Below, piece by piece: positions 39,914 through 50,484 of a stretch of DNA of 64,000 nt. The notes beneath the pieces are model-generated. The model searched no databases. It was not told the DNA's origin and was given only the letters and a program-made list of their open reading frames with translations. The first letter of the stretch is position 1; each line of letters starts with the position of its first letter. The position numbers and the translations under genes were made by a program. The stretch lies in assembly GCA_947503555.1 (NCBI GenBank), contig CANNEE010000005.1:1-64000 (forward strand), read 5' to 3'. This stretch comes from an uncultured Shewanella sp. Its GTDB lineage: Bacteria; Pseudomonadota; Gammaproteobacteria; Enterobacterales; Shewanellaceae.

Positions 39914-40213
39914 ATGTCTATTGCCCAACAAATCACCAATAAAATTACCCAGGCTCTTGCCCCTTCACATATAGAAGTGATTAACGAGAGTCATAATCAT
40001 CATGTGCCGCCAAATTCTGAAACCCATTTTAAACTGGTTGTGGTTAGCAATGAGTTTGAAGGTAAGCGTTTATTGGCTCGCCATCGTATGGTGAACGAGA
40101 CACTAGCTGAAGAGTTTGCTAATGGATTACACGCTTTGACCATGCATACCTACACACCTGAGGATTGGGACAAGCTTGAAAACGTGCCTGATTCGCCAAA
40201 ATGTACTGGTTAA
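39914..40213 (+). CDS. bolA: BolA family protein
   Basis: 99 residues. The BolA core SHIEVINESHNHHVPPNSETHFKLVVVSNEFEGKRLLARHRMVNETLAEEF is intact, with the invariant His residues. BolA proteins bind Fe-S clusters with monothiol glutaredoxins and influence morphology and biofilm. It is 106 bp before luxS. Confidence 0.92.
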   Translation: MSIAQQITNKITQALAPSHIEVINESHNHHVPPNSETHFKLVVVSNEFEGKRLLARHRMVNETLAEEFANGLHALTMHTYTPEDWDKLENVPDSPKCTG

Positions 40214-40319
40214 GATATTCGCATGAATATCCCTCATATTAGGCTTTTACGCTATTAACTAAGCTGATTAAAGGGTGCTATGCTCAGAGAATTATGCTTT
40301 TGTTTAACGGAGTGCTTTT

Positions 40320-40829
40320 ATGCCATTGCTCGATAGCTTTACTGTAGATCATACTCGTATGCACGCTCCTGCGGTACGTGTCGCTAAAATCATGAGTACG
40401 CCTAAGGGAGATACTATTACCGTATTTGATCTTCGCTTTTGTATTCCCAACGAACAAATTTTGAGTGAGAGAGGAATTCATACTCTTGAGCACCTATTTG
40501 CGGGGTTTATGCGTGATCATCTCAACGGCGACAAGGTTGAGATTATCGATATTTCGCCAATGGGATGTCGTACAGGTTTCTATATGAGTTTAATTGGCAC
40601 TCCATCAGAATCAGACGTGGCCGCTGCTTGGATTGCATCTATGAATGATGTATTAGATGTTCAAAGTCAGGAGCAGATCCCTGAGCTCAACGAGTATCAA
40701 TGTGGTACCTATGAGATGCACTCACTTGAGCAGGCGAAAACCATTGCCGAAGAAATTTTAAAGGCAGGTATTAAGGTCAATCACAATCAAGACCTTAAAT
40801 TAAGCGATGAAATTTTAGGTGGTTTATAG
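40320..40829 (+). CDS. luxS: S-ribosylhomocysteine lyase (AI-2 synthesis)
   Basis: 169 residues. Metal ligands H54 and H58 (HTLEH) and C128 (YQCGTYEMH), catalytic C83 (MGCRTGFYM). It cleaves S-ribosylhomocysteine to homocysteine and DPD, the AI-2 precursor, in the activated methyl cycle. Monocistronic with its own terminator. Confidence 0.97.
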   Translation: MPLLDSFTVDHTRMHAPAVRVAKIMSTPKGDTITVFDLRFCIPNEQILSERGIHTLEHLFAGFMRDHLNGDKVEIIDISPMGCRTGFYMSLIGTPSESDVAAAWIASMNDVLDVQSQEQIPELNEYQCGTYEMHSLEQAKTIAEEILKAGIKVNHNQDLKLSDEILGGL

Positions 40830-40857
40830 CCTAAGTTGGTCTTTGTAGAATGTTTGA

Positions 40858-40885
40858 ATGGGTAGCCTTAGGCTGCCCATTTTTT
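40858..40885 (+). terminator. Intrinsic terminator of luxS
   Basis: ATGGGTAGCC and GGCTGCCCAT around TTA, then T5. Confidence 0.92.
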
Positions 40886-41370
40886 ATGCTTATTTGTGTG
40901 TTGTAGCAAGTTAGTAATGAAAGTATGTCTTTTCATCAAAAGTGAATTACATTGAAAAATATTCAAGCCTTTATGTGATCTTTGTTGTAAGTTAGCATCG
41001 GCTTAATCAGCTTACTGCTAGTTTAAGTTATTTTTCACTCTTTTCGACTTTTCGCTAGATTTAATTCTTAATTATTAAGACTATACTCTATGGCTCTTGA
41101 AAATAAATTCAGTTGTAATGACTAAAAAATGGCGAATAATTGTCTGTTATTACTTTATTTTTGAGCAAGAAACCGTGATCTAGGTAAAACACCCATAATT
41201 TTCGTGGCGATAGCGTGCTATTTGCGGTAAAATGCGCGCGACCAGCGTGATTGCGATCGCATTTCTGTGATAAGTCTGCGCTAGCTCAACGCCCTGTGCT
41301 GTGTTTGATTTGGGGGTGTTTAGCAGGAACGCGGCGCATTGTCTTTCCTTCAAACGTAGTGCTTGTGAAT
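40886..41370 (+). other. Long leader/promoter region of the nqr operon
   Basis: 485 bp without a gene. It must hold the nqr promoter. The last 120 bp become GC-richer and include TGCGATCGCA (palindrome). An ORF in frame with nqrA extends 40 codons upstream but has no RBS. I cannot name an operator. Confidence 0.45.
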
Positions 41371-42705
41371 ATGATTACAATTAAGAAAGGATTGGAGTTG
41401 CCCATAACCGGCAGTCCAGAACAAGTTCTCCATAATGGCCCAGCCATTAAACACGTAGCTACATTGGGTGAAGAGTATATTGGCTTACGTCCAACCATGA
41501 AAATTAAGGTTGGCGATAAAGTGGCAAAAGGTCAGGTTCTTTTTGAAGATAAGAAGAACCCTGGCGTGAAATATACGGCTTTGGCTAGTGGTACTATTAA
41601 AGAAATAAACCGTGGTGCACAGCGTGTATTGCAGTCTGTCGTTATCGAAGTTGAAGGTGACCAAGCGGTTACTTTTGCTAAGTATGACCTTGACGCCGTA
41701 GACGCGATTGAGCCTCAAGCCGTTCGAGATAATTTAATCGAATCTGGTTTGTGGACCACTCTTCGTACTCGACCATTCAGTAAGGTGCCTGCCATCGATG
41801 CTGAAGCTGCTGCGATTTTCGTCACAGCAATCGATACTCAACCCCTAGCAGCCGATCCTGCGGTTGTGATCAATGAACATAAAGAAGATTTCGCTAACGG
41901 TTTGAAGCTGCTGTCTAAGCTCACCCAAGGTAAAGTTTATTTATGTAAGGCTCCTGGTGCTGATATTCCTGCCGCTAATGCTCAAGTTCAAGAGTTTGCG
42001 GGGATTCACCCAGCCGGTTTAGTTGGTACTCATATTCATTTCCTTGAGCCTGCTTCTGCTAATCGCACTGTATGGCATATAGGTTATCAAGATGTCATCG
42101 CTATTGGTCAGTTATTCGCTACAGGTGAACTTAATACTGACTGTGTCGTAGCTGTGGGTGGCCCTAAGGCGACTAAGCCAAGACTACTTCGCACCGTTCA
42201 AGGTGCTAACTTGTCTGAGTTACTTCAAGGTGAGAGTGAGTCTGGTCAGGTACGTGTCATCTCGGGCTCTGTGCTTAAAGGTAAGACGGCATCGGGCCCC
42301 CATGATTATCTAGGTCGTTATCACCAGCAGGTGAGTTTACTAGAAGAAGGCTTTGAGAAAGAGTTGTTTGGTTGGGTTATGCCTGGTGCTAACAAGTACT
42401 CTATCACTCGCGCATTCTTAGGCCATCTATCCCCGTCTCGTCTATTTAATATGACAACCAGTACTGGTGGTTCAGACCGTGCAATGGTGCCTATCGGTAA
42501 CTATGAGCGTGTTATGCCATTGGATGTGCTGCCAACCATGTTGCTAAGGGATCTTGTCTCTGGTGATTATGATGGCGCGGCTGCACTGGGTGCGCTGGAG
42601 TTAGATGAAGAAGATTTAGCACTGTGTACTTTTGTTTGTCCTGGTAAGTACGACTATGGCTCGTACCTGCGTGACTGCTTAGACACAATCGAGAGGGAAG
42701 GCTAA
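41371..42705 (+). CDS. nqrA: Na+-translocating NADH:quinone reductase subunit A
   Basis: 444 residues from ATG 41371, the standard NqrA length and start ([18 protein letters not shown]). NqrA is the large cytoplasmic, quinone-associated subunit. PVIEIHG-like sequence is absent, but [19 protein letters not shown] and the C-terminal [15 protein letters not shown] are conserved. It overlaps nqrB by one base and leads nqrABCDEF. Confidence 0.97.
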   Translation: MITIKKGLELPITGSPEQVLHNGPAIKHVATLGEEYIGLRPTMKIKVGDKVAKGQVLFEDKKNPGVKYTALASGTIKEINRGAQRVLQSVVIEVEGDQAVTFAKYDLDAVDAIEPQAVRDNLIESGLWTTLRTRPFSKVPAIDAEAAAIFVTAIDTQPLAADPAVVINEHKEDFANGLKLLSKLTQGKVYLCKAPGADIPAANAQVQEFAGIHPAGLVGTHIHFLEPASANRTVWHIGYQDVIAIGQLFATGELNTDCVVAVGGPKATKPRLLRTVQGANLSELLQGESESGQVRVISGSVLKGKTASGPHDYLGRYHQQVSLLEEGFEKELFGWVMPGANKYSITRAFLGHLSPSRLFNMTTSTGGSDRAMVPIGNYERVMPLDVLPTMLLRDLVSGDYDGAAALGALELDEEDLALCTFVCPGKYDYGSYLRDCLDTIEREG

Positions 42706-43904
42706 TGGGCTTGAAAGCATTTTTCGAGCGTATTGAACCGCAGTTTGAAAAGGGCGGTAAATACGAGAAATTTTATGCCCTATTTGAAGCGGCATATACG
42801 ATTTTCTATACCCCAGGTCATGTGAACAAAGGGCAAACCCATGTTCGCGATAACCTGGATCTTAAGCGTATGATGATCACTGTATGGGCATGTACATTCC
42901 CTGCAATGTTCTTCGGTATGTATAACGTTGGCTTGCAAGCCCAAGAAGCATTAGTGGCCGGCTTCGGTACCCCTGATGTTTGGCAGGTAAGCTTATTTGG
43001 CCTATTTGGCACAGAGCTAACAGCTGATTCTGGCGTTGCGGCTCTGATGTGGTACGGCGCCTGTTTCTTCCTACCCATCTATTTGGTGACCTTCGCCGTA
43101 GGGGGAGTTTGGGAAGTACTATTTGCAGCCATACGTGGTCATGAAGTTAACGAAGGTTTCTTCGTTACCTCTATCCTGTTTGCCTTAACCCTGCCGGCGA
43201 CCATTCCACTATGGATGGTGGCGCTGGGTATTACCTTTGGTGTGGTAGTAGCAAAAGAGGTGTTTGGTGGCACAGGGCGTAACTTCCTTAACCCAGCACT
43301 TGCTGGTCGTGCTTTCTTGTTCTTCGCCTATCCGCTGAATATGTCTGGTGATACAACATGGGTTGTTGCCGATGGCTTCTCTGGTGCGACAGCACTAAGT
43401 CAAGCAGCAGCTGGTACGCTAGAGTACGGCCTGACACAGGCTTGGTGGGATGCATTCCTTGGCTTTATGCCTGGTTCTGTGGGTGAAGTCTCTACCTTAG
43501 CTATTATGTTAGGCGGCCTAGTTATCATCTATACCCGTATAGCCTCATGGCGCATTGTAGGTGGTGTGATGGTCGGTATGATTGCCGTATCGCTACTACT
43601 TAATGCAATCGGTAGTGACACTAATCCTATGTTCGCTATGCCTTGGTACTGGCACTTTGTATTGGGTGGTTTTGCCTTCGGTATGATGTTTATGGCGACC
43701 GACCCTGTATCTGCGTCATTTACTAACCAAGCTAAGTGGGCATACGGTGCATTAATCGGTGCTATGGCTGTGTTTATCCGTGTGATTAACCCAGCTTTCC
43801 CAGAAGGCATGATGTTGGCGATTCTGTTTGCCAACCTATTTGCGCCACTTTTCGACCATTTCGTGGTTCAAGCAAATATCAAGCGGAGGATTGCACGTGG
43901 CTAG
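42705..43904 (+). CDS. nqrB: Na+-translocating NADH:quinone reductase subunit B
   Basis: 399 residues, about ten helices. The FMN attachment motif is [10 protein letters not shown], with Thr229 the expected acceptor for covalent FMN added by ApbE. It also carries riboflavin and contributes to the Na+ path in the family. It overlaps nqrC by eight bases. Confidence 0.97.
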   Translation: MGLKAFFERIEPQFEKGGKYEKFYALFEAAYTIFYTPGHVNKGQTHVRDNLDLKRMMITVWACTFPAMFFGMYNVGLQAQEALVAGFGTPDVWQVSLFGLFGTELTADSGVAALMWYGACFFLPIYLVTFAVGGVWEVLFAAIRGHEVNEGFFVTSILFALTLPATIPLWMVALGITFGVVVAKEVFGGTGRNFLNPALAGRAFLFFAYPLNMSGDTTWVVADGFSGATALSQAAAGTLEYGLTQAWWDAFLGFMPGSVGEVSTLAIMLGGLVIIYTRIASWRIVGGVMVGMIAVSLLLNAIGSDTNPMFAMPWYWHFVLGGFAFGMMFMATDPVSASFTNQAKWAYGALIGAMAVFIRVINPAFPEGMMLAILFANLFAPLFDHFVVQANIKRRIARG

Positions 43905-44688
43905 TAATAAAGATTCGTTCCTAAGAACGCTATTTATCGTTGTAGGCTTGTGTTTCGTCTGCTCTATGCTGGTTTCTACTGCGGCTGTGTTGTTAAAACC
44001 AACCCAAAATGAAAACAAGTTGTTAGATAAGCAGAAGTACATTCTTTCTGCAGCAGGTCTTGTTGATCTCAAGAAAGTGAACAAGCAAGAAGTGCTAGCA
44101 ACCTACGACAAGTATGTAGAAGCCAGACTGGTTAACCTTAAGACTGGTGACTGGGTAGAAGGCATTAATGCTAATACCTATGATCAGAAAAAAGCGGCTC
44201 GCGACCCTAAAACATCGTTTAAGCCTGAGAATGATATCGCATCGGTTAAGCGTGTTGCCGATGATGCTGTTATCTATCTGGTTCGTGATGACGCAGGTAA
44301 GCTAAAGACGGTTATCTTCCCGGTTAGAGGTTACGGCCTTTGGTCTACCATGTATGCCTTCTTGGCGGTTGAACCTGATCTGAACACCATCGAAAGCTTA
44401 GTGTATTACGACTTCTCTGGTTCTGGTGAAACTCCTGGTCTTGGTGGTGAAGTACAAAACCCTAAGTGGGTTGCTAAGTGGAAAGGTAAGAAGCTATATA
44501 ACGCTGAAGGCGAGTTAGCCATTAGCGTCACGAAAAACCCAGCTGTTGCTTCTTCAGTTCACGGTGTTGATGCACTTAGTGGTGCCACCCTAACGGGTAA
44601 CGGTGTACAAAATTCACTTGAGTTTTGGTTAGGTAAAGAAGGTTTTGCGCGCTTTATTGAAAAGGCTCGCAAAGGAGGACTGAGCTAA
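43897..44688 (+). CDS. nqrC: Na+-translocating NADH:quinone reductase subunit C
   Basis: 263 residues from a GTG start at 43897, with GGAGG seven bases upstream inside nqrB. One N-terminal helix and a periplasmic domain. The second FMN-threonine motif is [13 protein letters not shown], with Thr231 the expected acceptor. It overlaps nqrD by one base (TAATG). Confidence 0.96.
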   Translation: MASNKDSFLRTLFIVVGLCFVCSMLVSTAAVLLKPTQNENKLLDKQKYILSAAGLVDLKKVNKQEVLATYDKYVEARLVNLKTGDWVEGINANTYDQKKAARDPKTSFKPENDIASVKRVADDAVIYLVRDDAGKLKTVIFPVRGYGLWSTMYAFLAVEPDLNTIESLVYYDFSGSGETPGLGGEVQNPKWVAKWKGKKLYNAEGELAISVTKNPAVASSVHGVDALSGATLTGNGVQNSLEFWLGKEGFARFIEKARKGGLS

Positions 44689-45320
44689 TGGCTGATGCTA
44701 AAGAATTAAAGCAGGTTCTTACTGGCCCTATCGTCAGTAATAACCCAATTGCATTACAAGTCTTAGGTGTATGTAGTGCGCTAGCGGTAACCAGTAAGCT
44801 AGAAACTGCTTTGGTAATGACGATTGCATTGACTTCGGTTACTGCTTTTTCAAACCTGTTTATCTCGATTATTCGTAATCACATTCCAAGCAGTGTGCGT
44901 ATTATCGTGCAGATGACGATTATCGCGTCGCTAGTAATCGTGGTTGACCAAGTGCTGCAAGCATATGCCTACGATGTGGCTAAGCAGCTATCGGTATTCG
45001 TTGGTTTGATTATTACTAACTGTATCGTAATGGGTCGCGCCGAAGCATACGCAATGAAGACGCCGCCTATGATGAGCTTCTTTGACGGTATAGGTAACGG
45101 TCTGGGTTACGGTGCCATTTTGCTATCGGTTGGCTTTGTCCGTGAACTGTTCGGTAATGGCTCCTTGTTTGGCGTTGAAATCATGCAAAAGATTTCTGAC
45201 GGTGGTTGGTATCAGCCAAATGGCTTATTGCTACTTCCGCCAAGTGCGTTCTTCCTGATTGGTGGTCTGATCTGGATTATCCGTACTTACAAGCCTGATC
45301 AAGTTGAAGCAAAAGGATAA
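44688..45320 (+). CDS. nqrD: Na+-translocating NADH:quinone reductase subunit D
   Basis: 210 residues, six helices. [32 protein letters not shown] is the family start. NqrD and NqrE form an inverted-topology pair with a conserved Cys in each (here in [13 protein letters not shown]), which hold an Fe site in the membrane. Five bases separate it from nqrE. Confidence 0.96.
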   Translation: MADAKELKQVLTGPIVSNNPIALQVLGVCSALAVTSKLETALVMTIALTSVTAFSNLFISIIRNHIPSSVRIIVQMTIIASLVIVVDQVLQAYAYDVAKQLSVFVGLIITNCIVMGRAEAYAMKTPPMMSFFDGIGNGLGYGAILLSVGFVRELFGNGSLFGVEIMQKISDGGWYQPNGLLLLPPSAFFLIGGLIWIIRTYKPDQVEAKG

Positions 45321-45325
45321 GCCTA

Positions 45326-45934
45326 ATGGAACATTATATTAGTCTATTAATTCGTTCTGTTTTCATTGAAAACATGGCGTTATCTTTCTTCCTTGGTATG
45401 TGTACTTTCTTGGCGGTTTCTAAGAAAGTTAAGACTGCTATGGGCTTAGGTGTCGCCGTTATTGTGGTATTAGCAATCGCGGTACCAACTAACCAGCTTA
45501 TCTATCAAGGTATTTTGGCTCCTGGTGCATTAGCTTGGGCTGGTGTGCCTGATGCAGACTTGAGCTTCTTGAAGTTCATTACCTTTATTGGTGTGATTGC
45601 TGCCTTAGTACAGATTCTAGAAATGGCGTTAGATAAGTACTTCCCGCCACTTTATAACGCACTCGGTATTTTCCTACCTTTGATTACCGTTAACTGTGCC
45701 ATCTTTGGTGCCGTCTCTTTCATGGTTGAGCGTGACTACAACCTAGGTGAGAGTATGGTCTTTGGTATCGGTTCTGGTGTGGGCTGGGCTTTGGCTATCG
45801 TACTGCTTGCGGGTATCCGCGAGAAGATGAAGTATGCAGATGTTCCTGATGGCTTACGTGGTCTAGGTATTACCTTTGTGACTACAGGTTTGATGGCCTT
45901 AGGTTTTATGTCGTTCTCTGGTGTGTCTCTATAA
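45326..45934 (+). CDS. nqrE: Na+-translocating NADH:quinone reductase subunit E
   Basis: 202 residues, six helices. [38 protein letters not shown] is conserved; the Cys of VNCAIFGAV pairs with that of NqrD. RBS and tight spacing support co-translation with nqrD. Confidence 0.96.
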   Translation: MEHYISLLIRSVFIENMALSFFLGMCTFLAVSKKVKTAMGLGVAVIVVLAIAVPTNQLIYQGILAPGALAWAGVPDADLSFLKFITFIGVIAALVQILEMALDKYFPPLYNALGIFLPLITVNCAIFGAVSFMVERDYNLGESMVFGIGSGVGWALAIVLLAGIREKMKYADVPDGLRGLGITFVTTGLMALGFMSFSGVSL

Positions 45935-45979
45935 GAGCCAACATAGACCGCATAATTTGAACCTTTAAAGGATAAGTTG

Positions 45980-47239
45980 ATGGATATTATTCGTAATATT
46001 TTAGAAGCGACCCCGATTGATGTTTATCTGGGCGTGAGTATGTTCACCGCTATCGTTGTGGTACTAGTACTAGTGATTCTTTTCGCTAAGTCTAAGCTAG
46101 TATCAAGCGGTGATGTGACTATCGGTATCAATGGTGATGCCGACAAAGCGATAACAACAGGTGCTGGTGGTAAGCTACTTGGCGCTCTAGCAGACAACGG
46201 TATTTTTGTATCGAGTGCCTGTGGTGGCGGTGGCTCTTGTGGCCAGTGTCGAGTAAACGTTAAGTCTGGTGGTGGCGATATTCTGCCGACCGAGCTTGAC
46301 CATATTAGTAAAGGTGAAGCCCGTGAAGGCTGTCGTCTATCTTGTCAGGTTAACGTTAAATCTGACATGGAGATTGAACTAGACGAAGAGATCTTTGGTG
46401 TTAAGAAGTGGGAATGTACTGTTATCTCAAATGATAACAAGGCGACCTTCATTAAAGAGCTTAAGCTAGGAATCCCTGATGGCGAGTCTGTACCTTTCCG
46501 TGCAGGTGGTTATATTCAGATTGAAGCGCCGGCTCACCATGTTAAATATGCAGATTATGATATTCCAGAAGAATATCGTGGTGACTGGGAACACTTTGGC
46601 TTCTTCAAGCTAGAATCTAAAGTGGATGACGAAACAATTCGTGCATACTCCATGGCGAACTATCCTGAAGAGGAAGGTATCATCATGTTGAACGTGCGTA
46701 TTGCGACGCCTCCACCACGTAATCTAAGCCTACCATGCGGTAAGATGTCTTCTTACATTTGGAGCTTAAAAGAAGGTGACAAGGTCACGATTTCTGGTCC
46801 ATTTGGTGAGTTCTTCGCTAAAGAAACCGACGCGGAAATGGTATTTGTCGGTGGTGGTGCTGGTATGGCACCTATGCGTTCTCATATCTTCGATCAGCTT
46901 AAGCGTCTTAAGTCTAAGCGTAAGATGAGCTTCTGGTATGGTGCTCGTTCTAAGCGTGAGATGTTCTATGTTGAAGACTTCGATGGTCTAGCGGCAGATA
47001 ATGACAACTTCGATTGGCATGTAGCGCTGTCTGATCCTCAGCCAGAAGATAACTGGGATGGTTACACAGGCTTTATTCATAACGTACTGTATGAAAACTA
47101 TCTCAAAGATCATGAAGCGCCAGAAGATTGTGAGTTCTACATGTGTGGACCACCAATGATGAACGCTGCTGTGATCGGTATGCTGAAAGATTTAGGCGTC
47201 GAAGATGAAAACATTCTATTGGATGACTTTGGTGGCTAA
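45980..47239 (+). CDS. nqrF: Na+-translocating NADH:quinone reductase subunit F
   Basis: 419 residues from ATG 45980 (AAGGA seven bases upstream). One N-terminal helix, a [2Fe-2S] domain with ligands C81, C87, C90 and C122 ([10 protein letters not shown] … LSC), then a ferredoxin-reductase domain with FAD motif RAYSMANYP and NADH site [14 protein letters not shown]. It is the electron entry from NADH. A strong hairpin follows at 47250-47289. Confidence 0.97.
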   Translation: MDIIRNILEATPIDVYLGVSMFTAIVVVLVLVILFAKSKLVSSGDVTIGINGDADKAITTGAGGKLLGALADNGIFVSSACGGGGSCGQCRVNVKSGGGDILPTELDHISKGEAREGCRLSCQVNVKSDMEIELDEEIFGVKKWECTVISNDNKATFIKELKLGIPDGESVPFRAGGYIQIEAPAHHVKYADYDIPEEYRGDWEHFGFFKLESKVDDETIRAYSMANYPEEEGIIMLNVRIATPPPRNLSLPCGKMSSYIWSLKEGDKVTISGPFGEFFAKETDAEMVFVGGGAGMAPMRSHIFDQLKRLKSKRKMSFWYGARSKREMFYVEDFDGLAADNDNFDWHVALSDPQPEDNWDGYTGFIHNVLYENYLKDHEAPEDCEFYMCGPPMMNAAVIGMLKDLGVEDENILLDDFGG

Positions 47240-47249
47240 ATAGCGCAAA

Positions 47250-47289
47250 CTAACCCTCAACGTGGATTCATTTCCATGTTGAGAGTTAG
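47250..47289 (+). terminator. Long hairpin after nqrF (no T-run)
   Basis: A 17-bp stem runs from CTAACCCTCAACGTGGA to TCCATGTTGAGAGTTAG, with two positions that pair only with wobble or mismatch, around TTCATT. There is no T-run, so it is an RNA-stabilising or processing hairpin rather than a plain terminator. Confidence 0.6.
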
Positions 47290-47333
47290 CTAAATCTTGG
47301 CTCATCTTGCTATGTGGGCGAAGTGGTAAAGAT

Positions 47334-47368
47334 AACACTGTCAGTTGCTGGCAGTGTTTTGTTGTTTT
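47334..47368 (+). terminator. Intrinsic terminator between nqrF and apbE
   Basis: AACACTGTCAG and CTGGCAGTGTT form an 11-bp stem around TTG (one G-U), followed by the T-rich TTTTGTTGTTTT. The apbE start is 23 bp further, so apbE is expressed by read-through or from a promoter within this gap. Confidence 0.7.
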
Positions 47369-47390
47369 AGGACAGAGAGTTGTAGTGATT

Positions 47391-48440
47391 ATGTTGCATA
47401 TCTTGGCTAAAAGGTTAAATGTGAGAAGCATGTGGCATGGGTTAGTATTGCTAACTTTAGCCCTGTTGGTAGGAGCTTGCGCCAAGCAAGATGAAGTGAT
47501 TTCCCTAGCGGGAAATACCATGGGAACCACCTACCATATTAAGCTAGTTAAAAGCCCTAAGCTGCCCGATGTGCAACTGCTGCAGGCAGAAATTGATATC
47601 GCCTTAGAAGCGGTTAATGATCAGATGTCGACATATAGACCTAACTCTGAGTTATCGCGTTTTAATGCTATGCCTTTATCACAAACTGTTGAGGTATCAC
47701 CTGACACTATTACAGTGTTGAAAGAGGGGCTCAGGCTTAATCAACTAACTCAAGGTGCCCTTGATGTCACTCTTGGACCTATTGTGAATCTTTGGGGGTT
47801 CGGGCCAGATAAACGTCCAACTAAAATTCCTACCGATGAGATGATACTAGAAGCGAAAGCCAAAACCGGTATCAAATATGTAGCGATCGAAGGGCAAAAG
47901 CTGAATAAGCGTATTCCAGAGTTATATATTGATCTCTCTTCTGTCGCCAAAGGCTTTGGTGTCGATAAGATAGCTGCCTTGTTAGATAAATATCAGGTGA
48001 CAGGCTATATGGTTGAGATTGGTGGTGAGTTAAGAGTCAAAGGTGTTAAGCCTGAAAATCAGCCTTGGCGTGTTGCGGTAGAGCAACCAAGTATCGATGA
48101 GCGAAAAGTGCAGCAGATTATCGCACCTGGCGATATGGCGATGGCGACGTCCGGCGATTATCGCAATTATTATGAAGGTGAGGGACGTCGTTACTCTCAT
48201 CTCATCGATCCAAGAACAGGTTATCCTATTAATCATAAACTTGCCTCAGCTACTGTCATGCATCCTTCGGCGATGACAGCCGATGGTTTAGCGACAGCTA
48301 TGATGGTAATGGGCACAGAAGCATCATTAGCCCTTGCCGAGCGTGAGAATTTAGCGATAATGCTAATAGAGAAGCAAGATGATGGCTTCAAAGTGTTTTA
48401 TAGTGATCCGTTTAAGTCCTATATTGATGCCAAGCAGTAG
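47391..48440 (+). CDS. apbE: FAD:protein FMN transferase
   Basis: About 349 residues from ATG 47391; GTG 47385 with GAGAG seven bases upstream is an alternative. Lipoprotein signal with lipobox VGAC. AGNTMGTTYHIKL, YRPNSELSRFN, LGPIVNLWGFGP, VAKGFGVDKIAALLD and SHLIDPRTGYPI are the ApbE signature blocks. It attaches FMN to Thr of NqrB and NqrC. It is 10 bp before nqrM. Confidence 0.95.
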   Translation: MLHILAKRLNVRSMWHGLVLLTLALLVGACAKQDEVISLAGNTMGTTYHIKLVKSPKLPDVQLLQAEIDIALEAVNDQMSTYRPNSELSRFNAMPLSQTVEVSPDTITVLKEGLRLNQLTQGALDVTLGPIVNLWGFGPDKRPTKIPTDEMILEAKAKTGIKYVAIEGQKLNKRIPELYIDLSSVAKGFGVDKIAALLDKYQVTGYMVEIGGELRVKGVKPENQPWRVAVEQPSIDERKVQQIIAPGDMAMATSGDYRNYYEGEGRRYSHLIDPRTGYPINHKLASATVMHPSAMTADGLATAMMVMGTEASLALAERENLAIMLIEKQDDGFKVFYSDPFKSYIDAKQ

Positions 48441-48449
48441 GAGTTCAAA

Positions 48450-48674
48450 ATGAGTAGTTTTATTGCAGCATTTGTTATTTTGTTGGGATTCTTTCTATTA
48501 ATGTCCATTGGTTACATTATTAAGAAAAAAGCGGTTGAAGGTAGCTGTGGCGGTCTTGGTGCCTTAGGTATTGAGAAAGCTTGTGATTGTGACGATCCAT
48601 GTGACAAGCGTAAAGCCAGAATGGCCGAAGAAGAAGCCAGAGCCAAGAAGTTAGCTCAGAATAGAATCCTCTAA
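48450..48674 (+). CDS. nqrM: Na+-NQR maturation protein NqrM
   Basis: 74 residues, one N-terminal helix then a Cys-rich stretch (GSCGG…KACDCDDPCDKRKAR). The Cys cluster is thought to deliver Fe for the NqrD/E centre. It is directly after apbE, completing the maturation genes, and is followed by a strong terminator. Confidence 0.92.
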   Translation: MSSFIAAFVILLGFFLLMSIGYIIKKKAVEGSCGGLGALGIEKACDCDDPCDKRKARMAEEEARAKKLAQNRIL

Positions 48675-48712
48675 CTGATCGTGTTTTAGCTAATATTTTT
48701 ATAAAAGCCCCC

Positions 48713-48740
48713 ACCTTTGGGGGCTTTTTTACATTCAATA
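48713..48740 (+). terminator. Intrinsic terminator of apbE-nqrM
   Basis: AAAAGCCCCCA and TGGGGGCTTTT around CCTT, then T-run. Confidence 0.94.
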
Positions 48741-48803
48741 ACCCACTCGCTAACACAAAACTCTAGTAATTCAATTGCTTTTGCATTCATTGAGAAAGGC
48801 TAT

Positions 48804-48822
48804 CTTAATGATAATCGTTATC
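48804..48822. promoter_or_regulatory. Fur box upstream of the bacterioferritin genes
   Basis: CTTAATGATAATCGTTATC matches the 19-bp Fur consensus at 16 of 19 positions. It lies 177 bp before the first bfr gene. Fur could repress, or act indirectly, at the bfr promoter. Confidence 0.8.
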
Positions 48823-48998
48823 CTTGTTATCTGTATGAAATAAAACGATAATTTGCTAAATCTAGGCTCTTGCGCTAGCTTTAAAATATTGATGTAGATC
48901 AAATTTATTGGGTTAACTAACTCAATAGTGACTAACCTCAATTGCTGCGAAATTCCGTAGCCATGCCTAAGCCTAAATTTTAATAAGGATAGCGATAG

Positions 48999-49472
48999 AT
49001 GAAAGGTCAGCCAAAGGTAGTGGCACAGCTTAATCGAGTATTAACCTGTGAGCTTACCGCAATTAATCAGTACTTCCTTCACGCCCGCATGTTTAAAAAC
49101 TGGGGCTTGAATAAGCTAGATAGCAAAGACTATAAAAAGTCGATTCAAGACATGAAACACGCAGATAAGCTTATAGAGCGTGTCTTATTCTTAGAGGGGC
49201 TACCGAATCTTCAGCAGTTGGATAAGTTGCGGATTGGCGAGCATGCACAAGAGATGCTGAGCTGTGATAAGCAGATGCTTGAAGAGCAGCTTGTGGTACT
49301 GAGGGAAGCCATTGCGCTTTGTGAACAAGAAGCGGATTACATCAGCCGAGATATTTTGGAAGATCTGCTTGAAGATGAGGAAGAGCATCTAGACTGGTTA
49401 GAGGCTCAGTTTGATCTTATCGGCATGACAGGTATTCAAAACTATCTACAATCTCAAATGAACAAAGAATAG
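48999..49472 (+). CDS. bfr: Bacterioferritin, haem-binding subunit type
   Basis: 157 residues. The haem ligand Met52 is present (DMKHAD) with E18, H54 and the EEEH cluster of the fourth helix. Two ferroxidase positions differ: residue 51 is Asp rather than Glu and position 94 is Leu. The subunit should therefore bind haem but have an impaired di-iron site. It is 13 bp before a second bfr with the opposite pattern. AAGGATAGCGAT precedes the ATG. Confidence 0.92.
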   Translation: MKGQPKVVAQLNRVLTCELTAINQYFLHARMFKNWGLNKLDSKDYKKSIQDMKHADKLIERVLFLEGLPNLQQLDKLRIGEHAQEMLSCDKQMLEEQLVVLREAIALCEQEADYISRDILEDLLEDEEEHLDWLEAQFDLIGMTGIQNYLQSQMNKE

Positions 49473-49485
49473 GTGGACCATAGCG

Positions 49486-49953
49486 ATGAAAGGTAATCAA
49501 GAAGTGATAGATGCACTAAACGGTTTATTAACCGGAGAGCTTAGCGCTATGGATCAATATTTTGTCCATGGTCGTATGTTTGAAGATTGGGGACTGAATG
49601 AATTACATGAACGAATTTCCCACGAGTCTGATGATGAAAGAGAACATGCAGGTAAGTTAGTGGAACGTATTCTGTTTTTAGAAGGAACCCCAGATGTTGC
49701 CAGTCGTGAAGCTCTGAGTATTGGTAAGCATCCTGAGGAGATGTTACGTAATGATCTAGCATACGAATACAAGGTTGCCGACAACCTACGTAAGGTGATT
49801 GCGCTGTGTGAAGAGAAACAAGACTACCAAACCCGTGAAATTTTAGAGGTGTTGCTAGAAGAGACGGAATCGGATCATATGTATTGGTTGGAAAAACAAC
49901 TTGGGCTGATTGATAAGGTTGGTATTCAAAATTATCTACAATCTAAGATGTAG
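49486..49953 (+). CDS. bfr: Bacterioferritin, ferroxidase subunit type
   Basis: 155 residues. All six ferroxidase ligands are in place (E18, E51, H54, E94, and E128/H131 after a one-residue insertion), but position 52 is Arg instead of the haem-ligating Met. It is expected to oxidise and store Fe without binding haem at the two-fold axis. It complements the upstream copy; mixed 24-mers are plausible. Confidence 0.92.
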   Translation: MKGNQEVIDALNGLLTGELSAMDQYFVHGRMFEDWGLNELHERISHESDDEREHAGKLVERILFLEGTPDVASREALSIGKHPEEMLRNDLAYEYKVADNLRKVIALCEEKQDYQTREILEVLLEETESDHMYWLEKQLGLIDKVGIQNYLQSKM

Positions 49954-49973
49954 TCCGTGTCTTAGCCCTAATT

Positions 49974-50005
49974 AAAGCCCTGCTTCTCAATGAGCGGGGC
50001 TTTTT
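49974..50005 (+). terminator. Intrinsic terminator of the bfr pair
   Basis: AAAGCCCTGCT and AGCGGGGCTTT pair with one G-U around a short loop, then T5. Confidence 0.85.
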
Positions 50006-50123
50006 GTTTATTCGGTTACAACTTGATACAGGAGTAGCTTAGTTAGCGCTAGCTGATACAGCCAGTGTTCAGCTTTGAATCGTAGTATTTAGTTTAGTAT
50101 TTGAACAGAACAGAGGAGGACAG

Positions 50124-50450
50124 ATGGATCTGAATTATGCTAAATCTAAGGTAGCTTGCGGTTTTGATACAACACAAAAGTCTTCCTTGGCTCAGGAAGC
50201 CCTTGCCAGCATTGGGCGATTGATGGCAGCGCAATCGCAACTTGCAGTTAACTCAAGCCATGTTGATGTTAACTCGCGTGATGCTGTAGTTGATTCTCTA
50301 TTACTTCATATTGCACAGCTAGAGCATGAAATATCTGAGTTAAAGTTGGTACAAGCTCAGGTGAATGCCAACTTGCTTACCGAGCAGGTTCCAAAATCCT
50401 CGGTCTCCCTCACTTCTGATGAGATGTATTGGTTAAAGCAAGTCTTTTAA
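50124..50450 (+). CDS. Uncharacterised small helical protein
   Basis: 108 residues, not recognised. Soluble, Ala/Ser/Leu-rich, with a predicted coiled-coil stretch (LLLHIAQLEHEISELKLVQAQ). It ends with a short aromatic tail (MYWLKQVF). GAGGA precedes the ATG. It lies between the bfr terminator and the LexA-boxed dinB gene. Confidence 0.7.
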   Translation: MDLNYAKSKVACGFDTTQKSSLAQEALASIGRLMAAQSQLAVNSSHVDVNSRDAVVDSLLLHIAQLEHEISELKLVQAQVNANLLTEQVPKSSVSLTSDEMYWLKQVF

Positions 50451-50484
50451 CTTGTTAGGTTAAGAATCTCCTTCGACAGTTGAT

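Noticed and set aside
41251-41370. 40-residue N-terminal extension of NqrA
   Set aside because: NqrA families start at MITIKKG; the upstream part has no RBS and is leader sequence.
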